Of a stretch of DNA of 64,000 bases, positions 24,831-33,107 are shown piece by piece. The translations under genes and the position numbers were made by a program. The notes beneath the pieces are model-generated. The model ran no database searches, was not told where the DNA came from, and was given only the letters and a program-made list of their open reading frames with translations. Each line of letters begins with the position of its first letter. The stretch's first letter is position 1. Location of the stretch: NCBI GenBank assembly GCA_031556725.1, contig JAVBSL010000014.1, positions 186,001 to 250,000 on the forward strand, read 5' to 3'. The stretch comes from UBA935 sp031556725 (GTDB lineage: Bacteria > Bacillota > Clostridia > Lachnospirales > Lachnospiraceae).

Positions 24831-26031
24831 CTATTTGCTTTTTATACTCTAAAGGTGTCACTCCAACCTGCTTCTTGAAAACATTCTGAAAATGACTTTG
24901 TGAAGAAAAGGAAAGATGCATGGCAATCTCTGAAATACTTTTATCACTATAGCGAAGCAGTTGTTTAGACTCTAAAATTTTCTGCTCCAGAATAAATTCG
25001 GTAAGGGTTTTACCGGTCTGCCGGTGAAACTGTTTGCTGAGATAAGAGCGGGAAAAGCCCAGCTCTCTGGCCATTTCTTCTGTGGAGATACGGGTAAACA
25101 GATTTTTCTTAATATATAGCGAACATGCTTCAAAAAGCTTTGTATCATCAATATTATTGTAATTGAGATCCCGTACCCGGGCAGTAAAATCCAGAGCCAT
25201 TTCGCCAACCAGGGCTAAAACGGCATTAGGATCGCGGAGGATTTCACATTTTTGAATATAGAGATCCGACAGCTTAAAAGCTGATTGGGGATTCAGCCCG
25301 CCCTCCACAGCGGCTCTTGACATGGTAGTGGCGGAGCAGATAACCATATTTTTGGTTTGGCGGAGCGTATCGCTGGCCATCTTTCCGGCCTGAATCTTAG
25401 GTGCGGCCAGTAACAATTCTTCTAATTTTTCCACCTGTCCGTTTTTGACACAGAAATTAGCCACCTGCTCAAAACGGTAACTGGTCAAGGCAATTTCCGA
25501 TAATTCCACATCTTCGTAAGTATCAAAAATCTCACGGGAATGATCCTGCGCAATCGGAATCCGGTGTTTTTCTGTTTTTACATCAATATGAATATTTTCC
25601 ACTCCAAAAGTTTTCTGATATAGGGCTGTAATAAAAAAGGACAGCATCCAGGCAAGGCGTTCGGCGGAGATTTCCGGTGAACAGCAGAGGCCGCGAAGAT
25701 ATTCCTGCTTGCGATCTGAAGGAATATCGAGAAAAAAGAGCAGGGATTCAAAATCCTGCTTATTATCGGACAAAGCAGCAGTGGGGCCAATAATTAACAA
25801 ATATCCGGATTCTAAATGAACATATCCATAGTGCTGGTATAGATTGGTGGTGACGACTCCGGCCCGCTTGGTAGTCGCCAGAATGGCATCGATACAGGAT
25901 AAAACCGGATCAGGCTGTAGTCTGATGGGAGAATAATAGTATTCAAAATTACCATCATGATACAGACGTACACTTAAACTTGTAGTTTTTGAATAGCTTT
26001 TTAACAGATAGTGCATATCTTTTTGTAACAT
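24826..26031 (-). CDS. AraC-family transcriptional regulator
   Basis: Regulator of 401 residues. The first 280 residues are a sensory region without a recognised domain; segments such as HLESGYLLIIGPT resemble PAS-like or YesN-like input domains. The last 100 residues hold the double helix-turn-helix (ISTEEMARELGFSRSYLSKQ and ISEIAMHLSFSSQSHFQNVF) ending in the family PLEYKK. It is divergent from the hydrolase-symporter-GH3 operon at 26143, with 111 bases between, and is the likely activator of that operon. Effector unknown. Confidence 0.88.
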   Translation of the reverse strand: MLQKDMHYLLKSYSKTTSLSVRLYHDGNFEYYYSPIRLQPDPVLSCIDAILATTKRAGVVTTNLYQHYGYVHLESGYLLIIGPTAALSDNKQDFESLLFFLDIPSDRKQEYLRGLCCSPEISAERLAWMLSFFITALYQKTFGVENIHIDVKTEKHRIPIAQDHSREIFDTYEDVELSEIALTSYRFEQVANFCVKNGQVEKLEELLLAAPKIQAGKMASDTLRQTKNMVICSATTMSRAAVEGGLNPQSAFKLSDLYIQKCEILRDPNAVLALVGEMALDFTARVRDLNYNNIDDTKLFEACSLYIKKNLFTRISTEEMARELGFSRSYLSKQFHRQTGKTLTEFILEQKILESKQLLRYSDKSISEIAMHLSFSSQSHFQNVFKKQVGVTPLEYKKQIA

Positions 26032-26142
26032 TTTATCACCTCACAGCACAATCTTACAAAAAAAAATACAAAATTGCAATACCATATGTGAAAAATAGGT
26101 TATTTTTTAAATATAAAGAGATTTGCTTTGGGAGGTTTGCAT

Positions 26143-27288
26143 ATGGAGAGAAAGTACAGTAATGAGGTTTTGGATGCACTTCGGTTGAAAACACAGGAAG
26201 TGACTTATGATGGGCTTGAGATTCTTGTTAAGCCGATACCGGAAGGAGGAGAAGATGGGGATATGGATCCCCGGGTATATAAGTCCATGAAGGGGATTCC
26301 CCTGATGATGAAATTTATGCCTAAAAAGAAAAAAGCGGAAAGTGTATTGGAATCAGTTCTGCCCATGCGCAAGATGTTCAATCAGTACAAAGGCATCTAT
26401 ATTGCCGATGAGGGAGTGGAAACCATTGAAGTGGAAGTACCCAGTGCCGATGACTACCCGGTTCCAGTGCGGATTTATAAACGCTCACAGGCGGGAAAAA
26501 ATCTGCCGGTATTTGTTTATTATCATGGCGGCGGATTTTTTGGCGGCAGTGCTGATATTGTGGAACAGATGTGTAAACTGCTGGTACAAAACTATGACTG
26601 TCTGGCCTTCAACGTAGATTACCGTCTGTGCCCGGAGAATCACTATCCGCAGCCGTTGGATGATTGCTTCTATGCAACCCTTTGGGCCAGAGATCATGCA
26701 GCCGAATACGGCGGCAACCCTGACAGGATGGCTGTTTCCGGAGATTCGGCCGGCGGAAACCTGGCAGCGGCAGTAACCCTTCGTGACAGAGAAGAAGGAA
26801 CCGGAATGGTAAAAGCCAGAGTACTTTTTTATCCGGCAGTTAATATAGCCGGTGACCATACCGAATTCTACCACGGAGTAGATGTTACCAAATACCACCG
26901 CAGCAAGAAGCATGGTAAAGTACTGGATGCCATCTTGAAGATGATGACCGGAATGAGCAGTGCAACTGACGGGGCGGAAGAAGAAAGCCAGATGAACATG
27001 CTGAATGATGTATATTTACAGGGGCATTTGGAGAAAACGCATATCTATGCCTCACCATTATTGGATAATCAGCATGATGTTCCGCCCACCTTGTTAATCT
27101 TTGGCGAACATGATTTTCTGGTATTTGAGGATTTTGCTTATGCAAAGACCTTGAAAGCAGCCGGGCGCAGTATTAAAACTATCCTCTATCGGGGAATGGG
27201 GCATGGTTTTGCGGATCAGGTTGGGGTTAGTCCGCAGGCGGAAGACAGTATCAAAGAAGCGGCACTTTTCTTACAAAAAACATTGTAA
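26143..27288 (+). CDS. Alpha/beta hydrolase, HSL-type esterase (second member)
   Basis: Esterase of 381 residues. HGGGFFGG is the oxyanion motif, Ser202 in GDSAGGN the nucleophile, and FGEHDFLV and GMGHGF carry the Asp and His. It is longer than the copy at 19242 and only distantly similar to it. The ATG at 26143 follows GGGAGG by 7 bases; the TTG at 26128 is too early. It leads an operon with a sugar symporter and a GH3 enzyme, suggesting removal of acyl groups from imported sugars. No signal peptide. Confidence 0.88.
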   Translation: MERKYSNEVLDALRLKTQEVTYDGLEILVKPIPEGGEDGDMDPRVYKSMKGIPLMMKFMPKKKKAESVLESVLPMRKMFNQYKGIYIADEGVETIEVEVPSADDYPVPVRIYKRSQAGKNLPVFVYYHGGGFFGGSADIVEQMCKLLVQNYDCLAFNVDYRLCPENHYPQPLDDCFYATLWARDHAAEYGGNPDRMAVSGDSAGGNLAAAVTLRDREEGTGMVKARVLFYPAVNIAGDHTEFYHGVDVTKYHRSKKHGKVLDAILKMMTGMSSATDGAEEESQMNMLNDVYLQGHLEKTHIYASPLLDNQHDVPPTLLIFGEHDFLVFEDFAYAKTLKAAGRSIKTILYRGMGHGFADQVGVSPQAEDSIKEAALFLQKTL

Positions 27289-27329
27289 ATCTGCAGTAAA
27301 ATACTGCAAAACGTTGGGAGGATAATTTT

Positions 27330-28703
27330 ATGGGCAATAATAATGAAACAAATGGAGTAGAAAAAATCAGTTTTCGGGAGAAATTCTTTTATGGCGGCGG
27401 CGACCTGGCCAGTAATCTGGTGCTGGTTCTGACCGGAACCTATGTGACCTTTTTCTATACCGATGCATTGGGGCTGAATGCGGCAATTATCGGTGCGATC
27501 ATGCTTTTCTCACGTGTGTTTGACGGTATCAGTGATATCATTATGGGCTATGTTATGGATAAGACCAAATCCAAACATGGCAAGGCCAGGCCCTGGATGT
27601 TATGGCTGGCAGCACCGATCGGCATAGCTACCGTTCTGGTGTTCCTGGTTCCCAATATGGGCGCCATCGGGCAATACATTTATGTGGCCATCACTTATAA
27701 TCTGGTAACCACCTTTTTGTATACGGCTATCAATATTCCTTACGGTGCATTAACTGCCCGGATGTCCAGAGATCAGAATCAAAGATCGGTTATTAATATT
27801 TTCAGGATGTTTCTGGCACAGGTGGGTTCTTTGGCAATTAATGCGCTGACCCTTCCCTTTGTAAAAGCAATGGGCGGCGAAGCCGGCACCAGCAGCCAGA
27901 GCGCATGGGTTCTGGTATCGGTTATTTACGGTGTCGTAGCGATGGCCCTGTTCTTCCTTTGCTTCTTTAATACCAAAGAGCGGGTTGACGTACCGGTTGA
28001 AAAGATTTCTTTTGGAAAAAGTTTTAAATTCTGCTTTAAAAATGACCAGTGGGTTCTGCTGGTAGTCATCTGGGTGGTTATGGTTTTGGGAATGGCCATG
28101 GGCATGTCCGTGGGAACCTATTATATGAAATATTTCCTGGGTGATGAGGTATTTATCGGTTACCTGATGGCTGTTCAAACCCTTACTGCCCTGGTTTGCA
28201 TGGCGTTTATGAATAATCTGATTAAGAAAGTCGGTAAACGGAATGTGGCACTGGCAGGTGCAGTGATAAGTCTGAGCGGACAATTGCTGATGCTGCTCAA
28301 CCCGATTTCCCTGCAATGGCTGATGATTTGCTCGGTTATTAAAGGCATCGGACTATCCACGGGTATGGGAACCATGTTTGCGATGGTTGCCGATACCATC
28401 GAATACGGACAATGGAAAACCGGAACCAGGGTGGAAGGAATGTTGTACTCCACCACTACCTTTGGGGCGAAAATCGGCGGCGGTATCGGTGGAGCAGTGG
28501 CGATGGCTATTTTAGGAGCCGCCCATTATGACGGATTATTGGCAGTGCAGCCGGTAGAAGCAATGAATGCAATAAAAACCCTTTATCTGTTGGTTCCGAT
28601 TCCGTTTATGATCATCACACCGATTGTCTATCTGTTCTACAAACTGGATAAAATTTATCCGCAGGTAATGGAAGACCTGAATAACGGAAAGACGAAACAG
28701 TAA
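27330..28703 (+). CDS. GPH-family (MelB-like) cation:glycoside symporter
   Basis: Membrane transporter of 457 residues with 12 predicted transmembrane segments. SREKFFYGGGD-like start (SFREKFFYGGGDLASN), the loop MDKTKSKHGKARPWMLW after segment 2 and DTIEYGQWKTGTR in the C-terminal half are GPH family signatures. It would take up a short oligosaccharide or glycoside with Na+ or H+. It stands between an esterase and a GH3 enzyme in one operon (41 and 48 base gaps). Ribosome site GGGAGG. Confidence 0.93.
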   Translation: MGNNNETNGVEKISFREKFFYGGGDLASNLVLVLTGTYVTFFYTDALGLNAAIIGAIMLFSRVFDGISDIIMGYVMDKTKSKHGKARPWMLWLAAPIGIATVLVFLVPNMGAIGQYIYVAITYNLVTTFLYTAINIPYGALTARMSRDQNQRSVINIFRMFLAQVGSLAINALTLPFVKAMGGEAGTSSQSAWVLVSVIYGVVAMALFFLCFFNTKERVDVPVEKISFGKSFKFCFKNDQWVLLVVIWVVMVLGMAMGMSVGTYYMKYFLGDEVFIGYLMAVQTLTALVCMAFMNNLIKKVGKRNVALAGAVISLSGQLLMLLNPISLQWLMICSVIKGIGLSTGMGTMFAMVADTIEYGQWKTGTRVEGMLYSTTTFGAKIGGGIGGAVAMAILGAAHYDGLLAVQPVEAMNAIKTLYLLVPIPFMIITPIVYLFYKLDKIYPQVMEDLNNGKTKQ

Positions 28704-28709
28704 TGAAAA

Positions 28710-28728
28710 GGGGCGCGTAAAGCGCCCC
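28710..28728 (+). terminator. Intercistronic hairpin between symporter and GH3
   Basis: GGGGCGC (28710-28716) pairs with GCGCCCC (28722-28728) around GTAAA. No T-run follows, so it is more likely an mRNA stabilising or attenuating hairpin than a full terminator; it could lower downstream expression. Confidence 0.5.
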
Positions 28729-28751
28729 ATTAAATAGGAGAGGCGTATAAA

Positions 28752-30515
28752 ATGAATATAAATTTAAAAGAAAAACCCTTTTATTTGGATGATGAAGCAA
28801 TCACATGGGTTAATGAGACAATTGCGTCATTGACGGCTGCAGAAAAAATCGGTCAGCTTTTTTGCCCGTTGGGTGCCAGTGATGATGAGAATACCTTACG
28901 GAATCTGACTGAAAAAATGGGTATTGGTGGAATTATGTATCGCCCGGGTCCGGCCGCCAATGTTCAGAATACCCACCGGCTGTTACAGCAATACTCCAAG
29001 GTGCCGATGTTACTGGCAGCCAATCTGGAAGCCGGCGGCAGTGGAGCGGCATTGGAGGGAACCAACTTTGCCAAACCCATGGGAGTGGCAGCTACCGATG
29101 ATGATGAGATGGGCTACTGGCTGGGGCGGATTGCCTGCCAGGAAGGTGCTGCCCTGGGATTAAACTGGGCTTTTGCGCCGATTGTCGATATCGATATGAA
29201 TTTCCGTAATCCCATTACCAACTTAAGAACCTTTGGCAGTGACCATAAACGGGTCATCCGTATGGCGGAGGGGTACTTAAAGGCTGCTGATGAAGCCGGA
29301 CTGGCTGTTTCCATTAAACACTTCCCGGGTGATGGCGTGGATGAACGGGACCAGCATTTACTGACCAGTGTAAACTCCTTGTCCTGTGAGGAATGGGATG
29401 CCACTTATGGGAAGGTTTACCAGACCCTGATCGATGCCGGAGCTAAGACGGTAATGATCGGGCACATCGCGCAGCCGGCCTATCAGAAAGCGCTGGCAGA
29501 TGATCCGGCAAAATATGAGAAACAAACAGTACCGGCTACTCTGTCTAAAGAAATTATGGTTGGTCTGCTCAGAGAAAAGCTGAACTTCCAAGGCCTGATC
29601 GTTACCGATGCGACCCCGATGATTGGCTACACGGTGGCCGGGGAACGTTCCCGGATCGTACCGGAATCCATTGCCAGCGGCGCAGATATGTTCCTTTTTA
29701 ATAAAAATCTGGAAGAAGATTATGGATATATGATGGCTGGTTACCAGGCAGGAATTATTACCGAAGAAAGACTGCAGGAAGCATTAACCAGAATTCTGGC
29801 ACTGAAAGCCTCTCTGGGGCTGCACAAAAAGCAAAAAAAAGGTACCCTGGTACCAGAGCCGGAAGCGCTGTCAATCTTACAATGTGAAGAACATAAAAAT
29901 AAAGCCAAAGAATGTGCGGATAAAGCAGTTACCCTGGTGAAAGATACTCAGAACCTGTTACCTCTTTCGCCGGAACGGACCAGGAGAGTATATTTAAACG
30001 TTTTAGAGACTGCCGGAACAGTTGATTCACCTTTAAAAGCGGCACTAAAGGAAAAGCTGGAGGCGGAAGGATTCAACGTAGAGGTACGAAACCGGGATAC
30101 CAATGTAGATCTGATGGCAGTTTTTGCAGGACAGAGTGATGATCCTCATGCTATCGCCCTGATGCAGGAGATATTTGAGCCGGTTGCCGACTTGAAAGGA
30201 CGTTATGATCTGGCCATCTATGTGGCTAATTATGAAACCGCCAGCAACAATGTGGTAGTCAGATTGCAGTGGCAGGGCCTGATGGGAATGGGAAATGATG
30301 CACCCTGGTTTGCCGGTGAGATTCCCACCATGTTTATCAGTCTGGCCAATCCTTATCATCTGCTGGATGTGCCGATGATTAAGACTTTCATCAATGCCTA
30401 TACCAACACACCCGAAGTAGTTGATGCGGTGATTGAAAAAGTAATGGGCAGAAGTGAATTTAAAGGCGTATCGCCGGTTGATCCGGGATGCGGCAGAGCA
30501 GATACATTGTATTAA
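28752..30515 (+). CDS. GH3 glycosidase, NagZ-like two-domain type
   Basis: Cytoplasmic protein of 587 residues. The barrel domain carries KHFPGDGVDERDQH (about 194-207), the loop that in NagZ-like enzymes brings the His acid/base, and the nucleophile Asp286 in LIVTDATP. A C-terminal domain follows (about 380-587) without the GEGxDR acid/base of classic beta-glucosidases. This points to the beta-N-acetylhexosaminidase branch of GH3, though substrate is unproven. Ribosome site AGGAG before ATG 28752. A strong terminator follows. Confidence 0.87.
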   Translation: MNINLKEKPFYLDDEAITWVNETIASLTAAEKIGQLFCPLGASDDENTLRNLTEKMGIGGIMYRPGPAANVQNTHRLLQQYSKVPMLLAANLEAGGSGAALEGTNFAKPMGVAATDDDEMGYWLGRIACQEGAALGLNWAFAPIVDIDMNFRNPITNLRTFGSDHKRVIRMAEGYLKAADEAGLAVSIKHFPGDGVDERDQHLLTSVNSLSCEEWDATYGKVYQTLIDAGAKTVMIGHIAQPAYQKALADDPAKYEKQTVPATLSKEIMVGLLREKLNFQGLIVTDATPMIGYTVAGERSRIVPESIASGADMFLFNKNLEEDYGYMMAGYQAGIITEERLQEALTRILALKASLGLHKKQKKGTLVPEPEALSILQCEEHKNKAKECADKAVTLVKDTQNLLPLSPERTRRVYLNVLETAGTVDSPLKAALKEKLEAEGFNVEVRNRDTNVDLMAVFAGQSDDPHAIALMQEIFEPVADLKGRYDLAIYVANYETASNNVVVRLQWQGLMGMGNDAPWFAGEIPTMFISLANPYHLLDVPMIKTFINAYTNTPEVVDAVIEKVMGRSEFKGVSPVDPGCGRADTLY

Positions 30516-30527
30516 GAATTAAAAGAT

Positions 30528-30576
30528 GAAACTCCTTATGCTGATTTGAATTATTCGGCAATGAGGAGTTTTATTT
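30528..30576 (+). terminator. Terminator after the esterase-symporter-GH3 operon
   Basis: AAACTCCTTATGCTGA (30529-30544) pairs with TCGGCAATGAGGAGTTT (about 30555-30571) with minor mismatches, followed by TATTTTAC. It begins 14 bases after the GH3 stop. Confidence 0.82.
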
Positions 30577-30601
30577 TACACTTTTTTATACGCAAATCAT
30601 A

Positions 30602-30642
30602 TTGACATATCAATTGGTATGTGATATATAAAAGATATATCA
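30602..30642 (+). promoter_or_regulatory. Promoter of the ROK2 operon with two overlapping palindromes
   Basis: TTGACA (30602-30607), 17 bases, TATATA (30625-30630) is a good sigma-A promoter. ATATCAATTGGTAT (30607-30620) is an imperfect palindrome between the boxes, and TGATATAT-AAAAG-ATATATCA (30622-30642) is a perfect 8-base-arm palindrome covering the -10 box. Both resemble the TATAYCAAA half-sites at the regulator and importer promoters at 39.3-39.5 kb, so this promoter is predicted to belong to the same regulon. A 16-codon frame at 30673-30723 overlaps the ROK2 start by ATGA and might be a leader. Confidence 0.65.
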
Positions 30643-30719
30643 TATACAACATAAAACAATAAATAAGTTGAAATGAATTTTTTGACGCATGTGGTGCAAC
30701 GTGCAGTTGGGAGCGGGTT

Positions 30720-31583
30720 ATGATAATCGGGGCATTGGAAGCCGGCGGAACGAAGATGGTATGTGCGGTTGGAAATGAACAGGGAGAAATCAGAGAACGG
30801 ATATCTTTTCCTACTAAAACTCCAGAGGATACTATGCCGGTCATTCTTTCCTGGTTTCAGGAGCGAAAGATAGAAAGACTTGGAATCGGTTGTTTTGGTC
30901 CCATTGATGTAAACAGGGATTCACCTACATATGGTTTTATTACCACAACACCTAAACTGGCATGGAGAAATTATGACATGGTTGGTACTTGCGAAAGATT
31001 TTTAAACGTACCGATTGGTTTTGATACTGATGTAAATGCGTCCTGCCTGGGTGAAGCCACCTGGGGGAGTACTAATGATGTGGATTCCAGTATTTATATT
31101 ACCATCGGAACTGGTGTCGGTGCCGGGATTATGATTGAAAATCATCTTCTCCACGGAATGCTTCACCCGGAAGCCGGTCATATGTTGTTGGAGAAGGCGG
31201 TAGGAGATATCTTTAAAGGGGTTTGTCCTTATCATCCCAATTGTTTGGAAGGGTTAGCTTCGGGTCCGGCCATCGAAGCCCGGTGGGGGAAGAAGGCTTA
31301 TGAACTGAGTGAGGATGAAAAAGTTTGGGATTTGGAAGCCTTTTATCTGGCCCAGGCTCTTGCTAATTATATTATGGTTCTTTCTCCCAAGCGGATTGTG
31401 CTGGGTGGTGGTGTTATGCACCAACAGCAGCTATTCCCATTGATCAGGGAGAAAGTGATAAAGCTGCTTAGCGGTTATGTCCAGACCAAAGAGCTGGAGG
31501 ATATAGAACATTATATTGTTCCGGCAGCATTACAGGATAATCAGGGTATTATGGGGTGCCTTAAGCTGGCAATAGGAGGATGA
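30720..31583 (+). CDS. ROK-family sugar kinase, GmuE/YdhR-like fructokinase/mannokinase (copy 2)
   Basis: Kinase of 287 residues and the close paralogue of 23495-24355, differing at about 30 positions, mostly conservative; both keep the phosphate loop, TDVNASCLGE and the zinc motif. It starts at ATG 30720 behind GGGAG. It leads an operon with a serine hydrolase, an ABC exporter and the large GH38 mannosidase, which supports a role in phosphorylating mannose released in the cell (inference). A hybrid of expression control is likely: this copy has its own operator-bearing promoter while copy 1 is downstream of a GH3. Confidence 0.9.
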   Translation: MIIGALEAGGTKMVCAVGNEQGEIRERISFPTKTPEDTMPVILSWFQERKIERLGIGCFGPIDVNRDSPTYGFITTTPKLAWRNYDMVGTCERFLNVPIGFDTDVNASCLGEATWGSTNDVDSSIYITIGTGVGAGIMIENHLLHGMLHPEAGHMLLEKAVGDIFKGVCPYHPNCLEGLASGPAIEARWGKKAYELSEDEKVWDLEAFYLAQALANYIMVLSPKRIVLGGGVMHQQQLFPLIREKVIKLLSGYVQTKELEDIEHYIVPAALQDNQGIMGCLKLAIGG

Positions 31584-31585
31584 AA

Positions 31586-33082
31586 ATGCAAATTAGGAAA
31601 AGTACACCGATACGAGAAGGAGTTCACCCGGTGGGAATTATCGGTTTTTTGGATTCGATTCAGGAAAATGCAGTACACCTGCATAATTTTATGCTGTTTC
31701 GTAATAACGCAATGATTGCCGAGGGAAGCTATACACCATGCCAAAAGCAGGATATACATATGCTGTTTTCTTTAAGTAAGAGTTTTACTTCCACAGCTAT
31801 TGGCTTCATGGTTCAGGAAGGGAAAATAGATGTGGCCAATAATGCTCTGGCCTATTTTCCGGAGATAGATAAGAGTAAAGTTTGTGAAAAATTACAAGAA
31901 ATTACCGTGCGGCATTTATTGACCATGAATACCGGCCAGGAAAAGGAACCGGAGGGGATCTTTTTTGATTTGGATCGAAACTGGGTGGAAGAATTCTGGA
32001 CCAACGAGGCAACTAAGGAACCGGGAAGCTGGTTCTTCTATAATACTCTGGCAACCTATATTTTATCGGCTATTGTTACGAAGATTACAGGAGAACGTAC
32101 TTTTGACTATTTAAAAGAACGCCTGTTTACTCCGCTTGGCTTTTCGGGGGATATTTGGTGGGAAGAAGGAAGTCTGGGCTATAACGCTGGCGGCTTTGGA
32201 TTAAACATTACCATTGAAGATGTGGCTAAATTCGGCCTTTTTGTGGCAAATCGGGGAAAAGTAGGGGAAAAGCAGTTATTAAATGAAGAGTGGTTTGAAG
32301 AAGCTACCCGTACATGGTCTGACCCCGCCAACACCTGGGAGGGTGAAAATGTACATGGATACGGATATCAGTTCTGGGGCTGTCATATACCGGGTTCCTT
32401 CCGTGGTGACGGTGCCTTTGGCCAGTACTGTATTATCCTGCCTAAGGAGAAAATGCTTTTTGTTACTAATGCCGGTCATGAAAATATGCAGCAATTGGCC
32501 GATGCCATGTGGGATCATATTTTACCGGCTATCATTCCGGAAGAAGATATGGTGAATGCGGAAGCGGTTCAGCAGGAACTGGAGCGGAGATTGAAGAATC
32601 TTAGCGTGCCGGCCTATTACGAAGAAAAACTACAATTTCAAAAAGCAGAAAAGTGCAATGAGAAAAGCAATCATCTGCCGGCAGAATGGTGCAATACAGA
32701 GTACCGGCTGCCTGAAAACATCCTGCAGATCGACCGGCTTTCTTTTGAAAATCAGACAGATGGAATCGGTGTAGCGGTAGTACAGGGCAGTAGTGTGAGC
32801 CGTTTTACGGTTAATAAGGATAATTGGCTTCATGGTACTTTTGAACTGGATGAGAATTGCCATGATATGCGTAAGTATGTTTTTTCCTGTCGGTTTTATG
32901 AAAAAATGTATACCAAGGGGACTTATCTGAATGGTGTGTTTTATATGGATATTCTTTATCCGCAAACAGCCTATCAGGATACCTGGGAGGTATCGTTACT
33001 GGATGGCCGGATGCAAATAAAAATCAAAAGAAATACCGGATTTGAAAAAGTTGATTTTTGCGTATTAGCCCAAAGGGCTTGA
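31586..33082 (+). CDS. Serine hydrolase of the beta-lactamase/penicillin-binding superfamily
   Basis: Protein of 498 residues. The SxxK motif is S62-L-S-K65 in FSLSKSFTS, the YxN-type motif is in FFYNTLATY, and the C-terminal third (about 340-498) is a beta-rich domain. Such class C-like proteins act as esterases, peptidases or D-amino acid hydrolases; no signal peptide is seen, which argues against a cell-wall role. ATG 31586 is chosen since AGGAGG lies 6 bases ahead; the ATG at 31580 overlaps the kinase stop but sits right on the ribosome site. It lies in the ROK2-GH38 operon, so a deacylase acting on glycans is possible. Confidence 0.83.
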   Translation: MQIRKSTPIREGVHPVGIIGFLDSIQENAVHLHNFMLFRNNAMIAEGSYTPCQKQDIHMLFSLSKSFTSTAIGFMVQEGKIDVANNALAYFPEIDKSKVCEKLQEITVRHLLTMNTGQEKEPEGIFFDLDRNWVEEFWTNEATKEPGSWFFYNTLATYILSAIVTKITGERTFDYLKERLFTPLGFSGDIWWEEGSLGYNAGGFGLNITIEDVAKFGLFVANRGKVGEKQLLNEEWFEEATRTWSDPANTWEGENVHGYGYQFWGCHIPGSFRGDGAFGQYCIILPKEKMLFVTNAGHENMQQLADAMWDHILPAIIPEEDMVNAEAVQQELERRLKNLSVPAYYEEKLQFQKAEKCNEKSNHLPAEWCNTEYRLPENILQIDRLSFENQTDGIGVAVVQGSSVSRFTVNKDNWLHGTFELDENCHDMRKYVFSCRFYEKMYTKGTYLNGVFYMDILYPQTAYQDTWEVSLLDGRMQIKIKRNTGFEKVDFCVLAQRA

Positions 33083-33107
33083 TTCTGAAAAGGAAGATGT
33101 GTGAAGA

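Noticed and set aside
30660..30723. Homology between the ROK2 upstream region and the 3' end of the GH3 before ROK1
   Set aside because: The translated tails share only scattered residues; not enough to call the duplication longer than the ROK gene itself.
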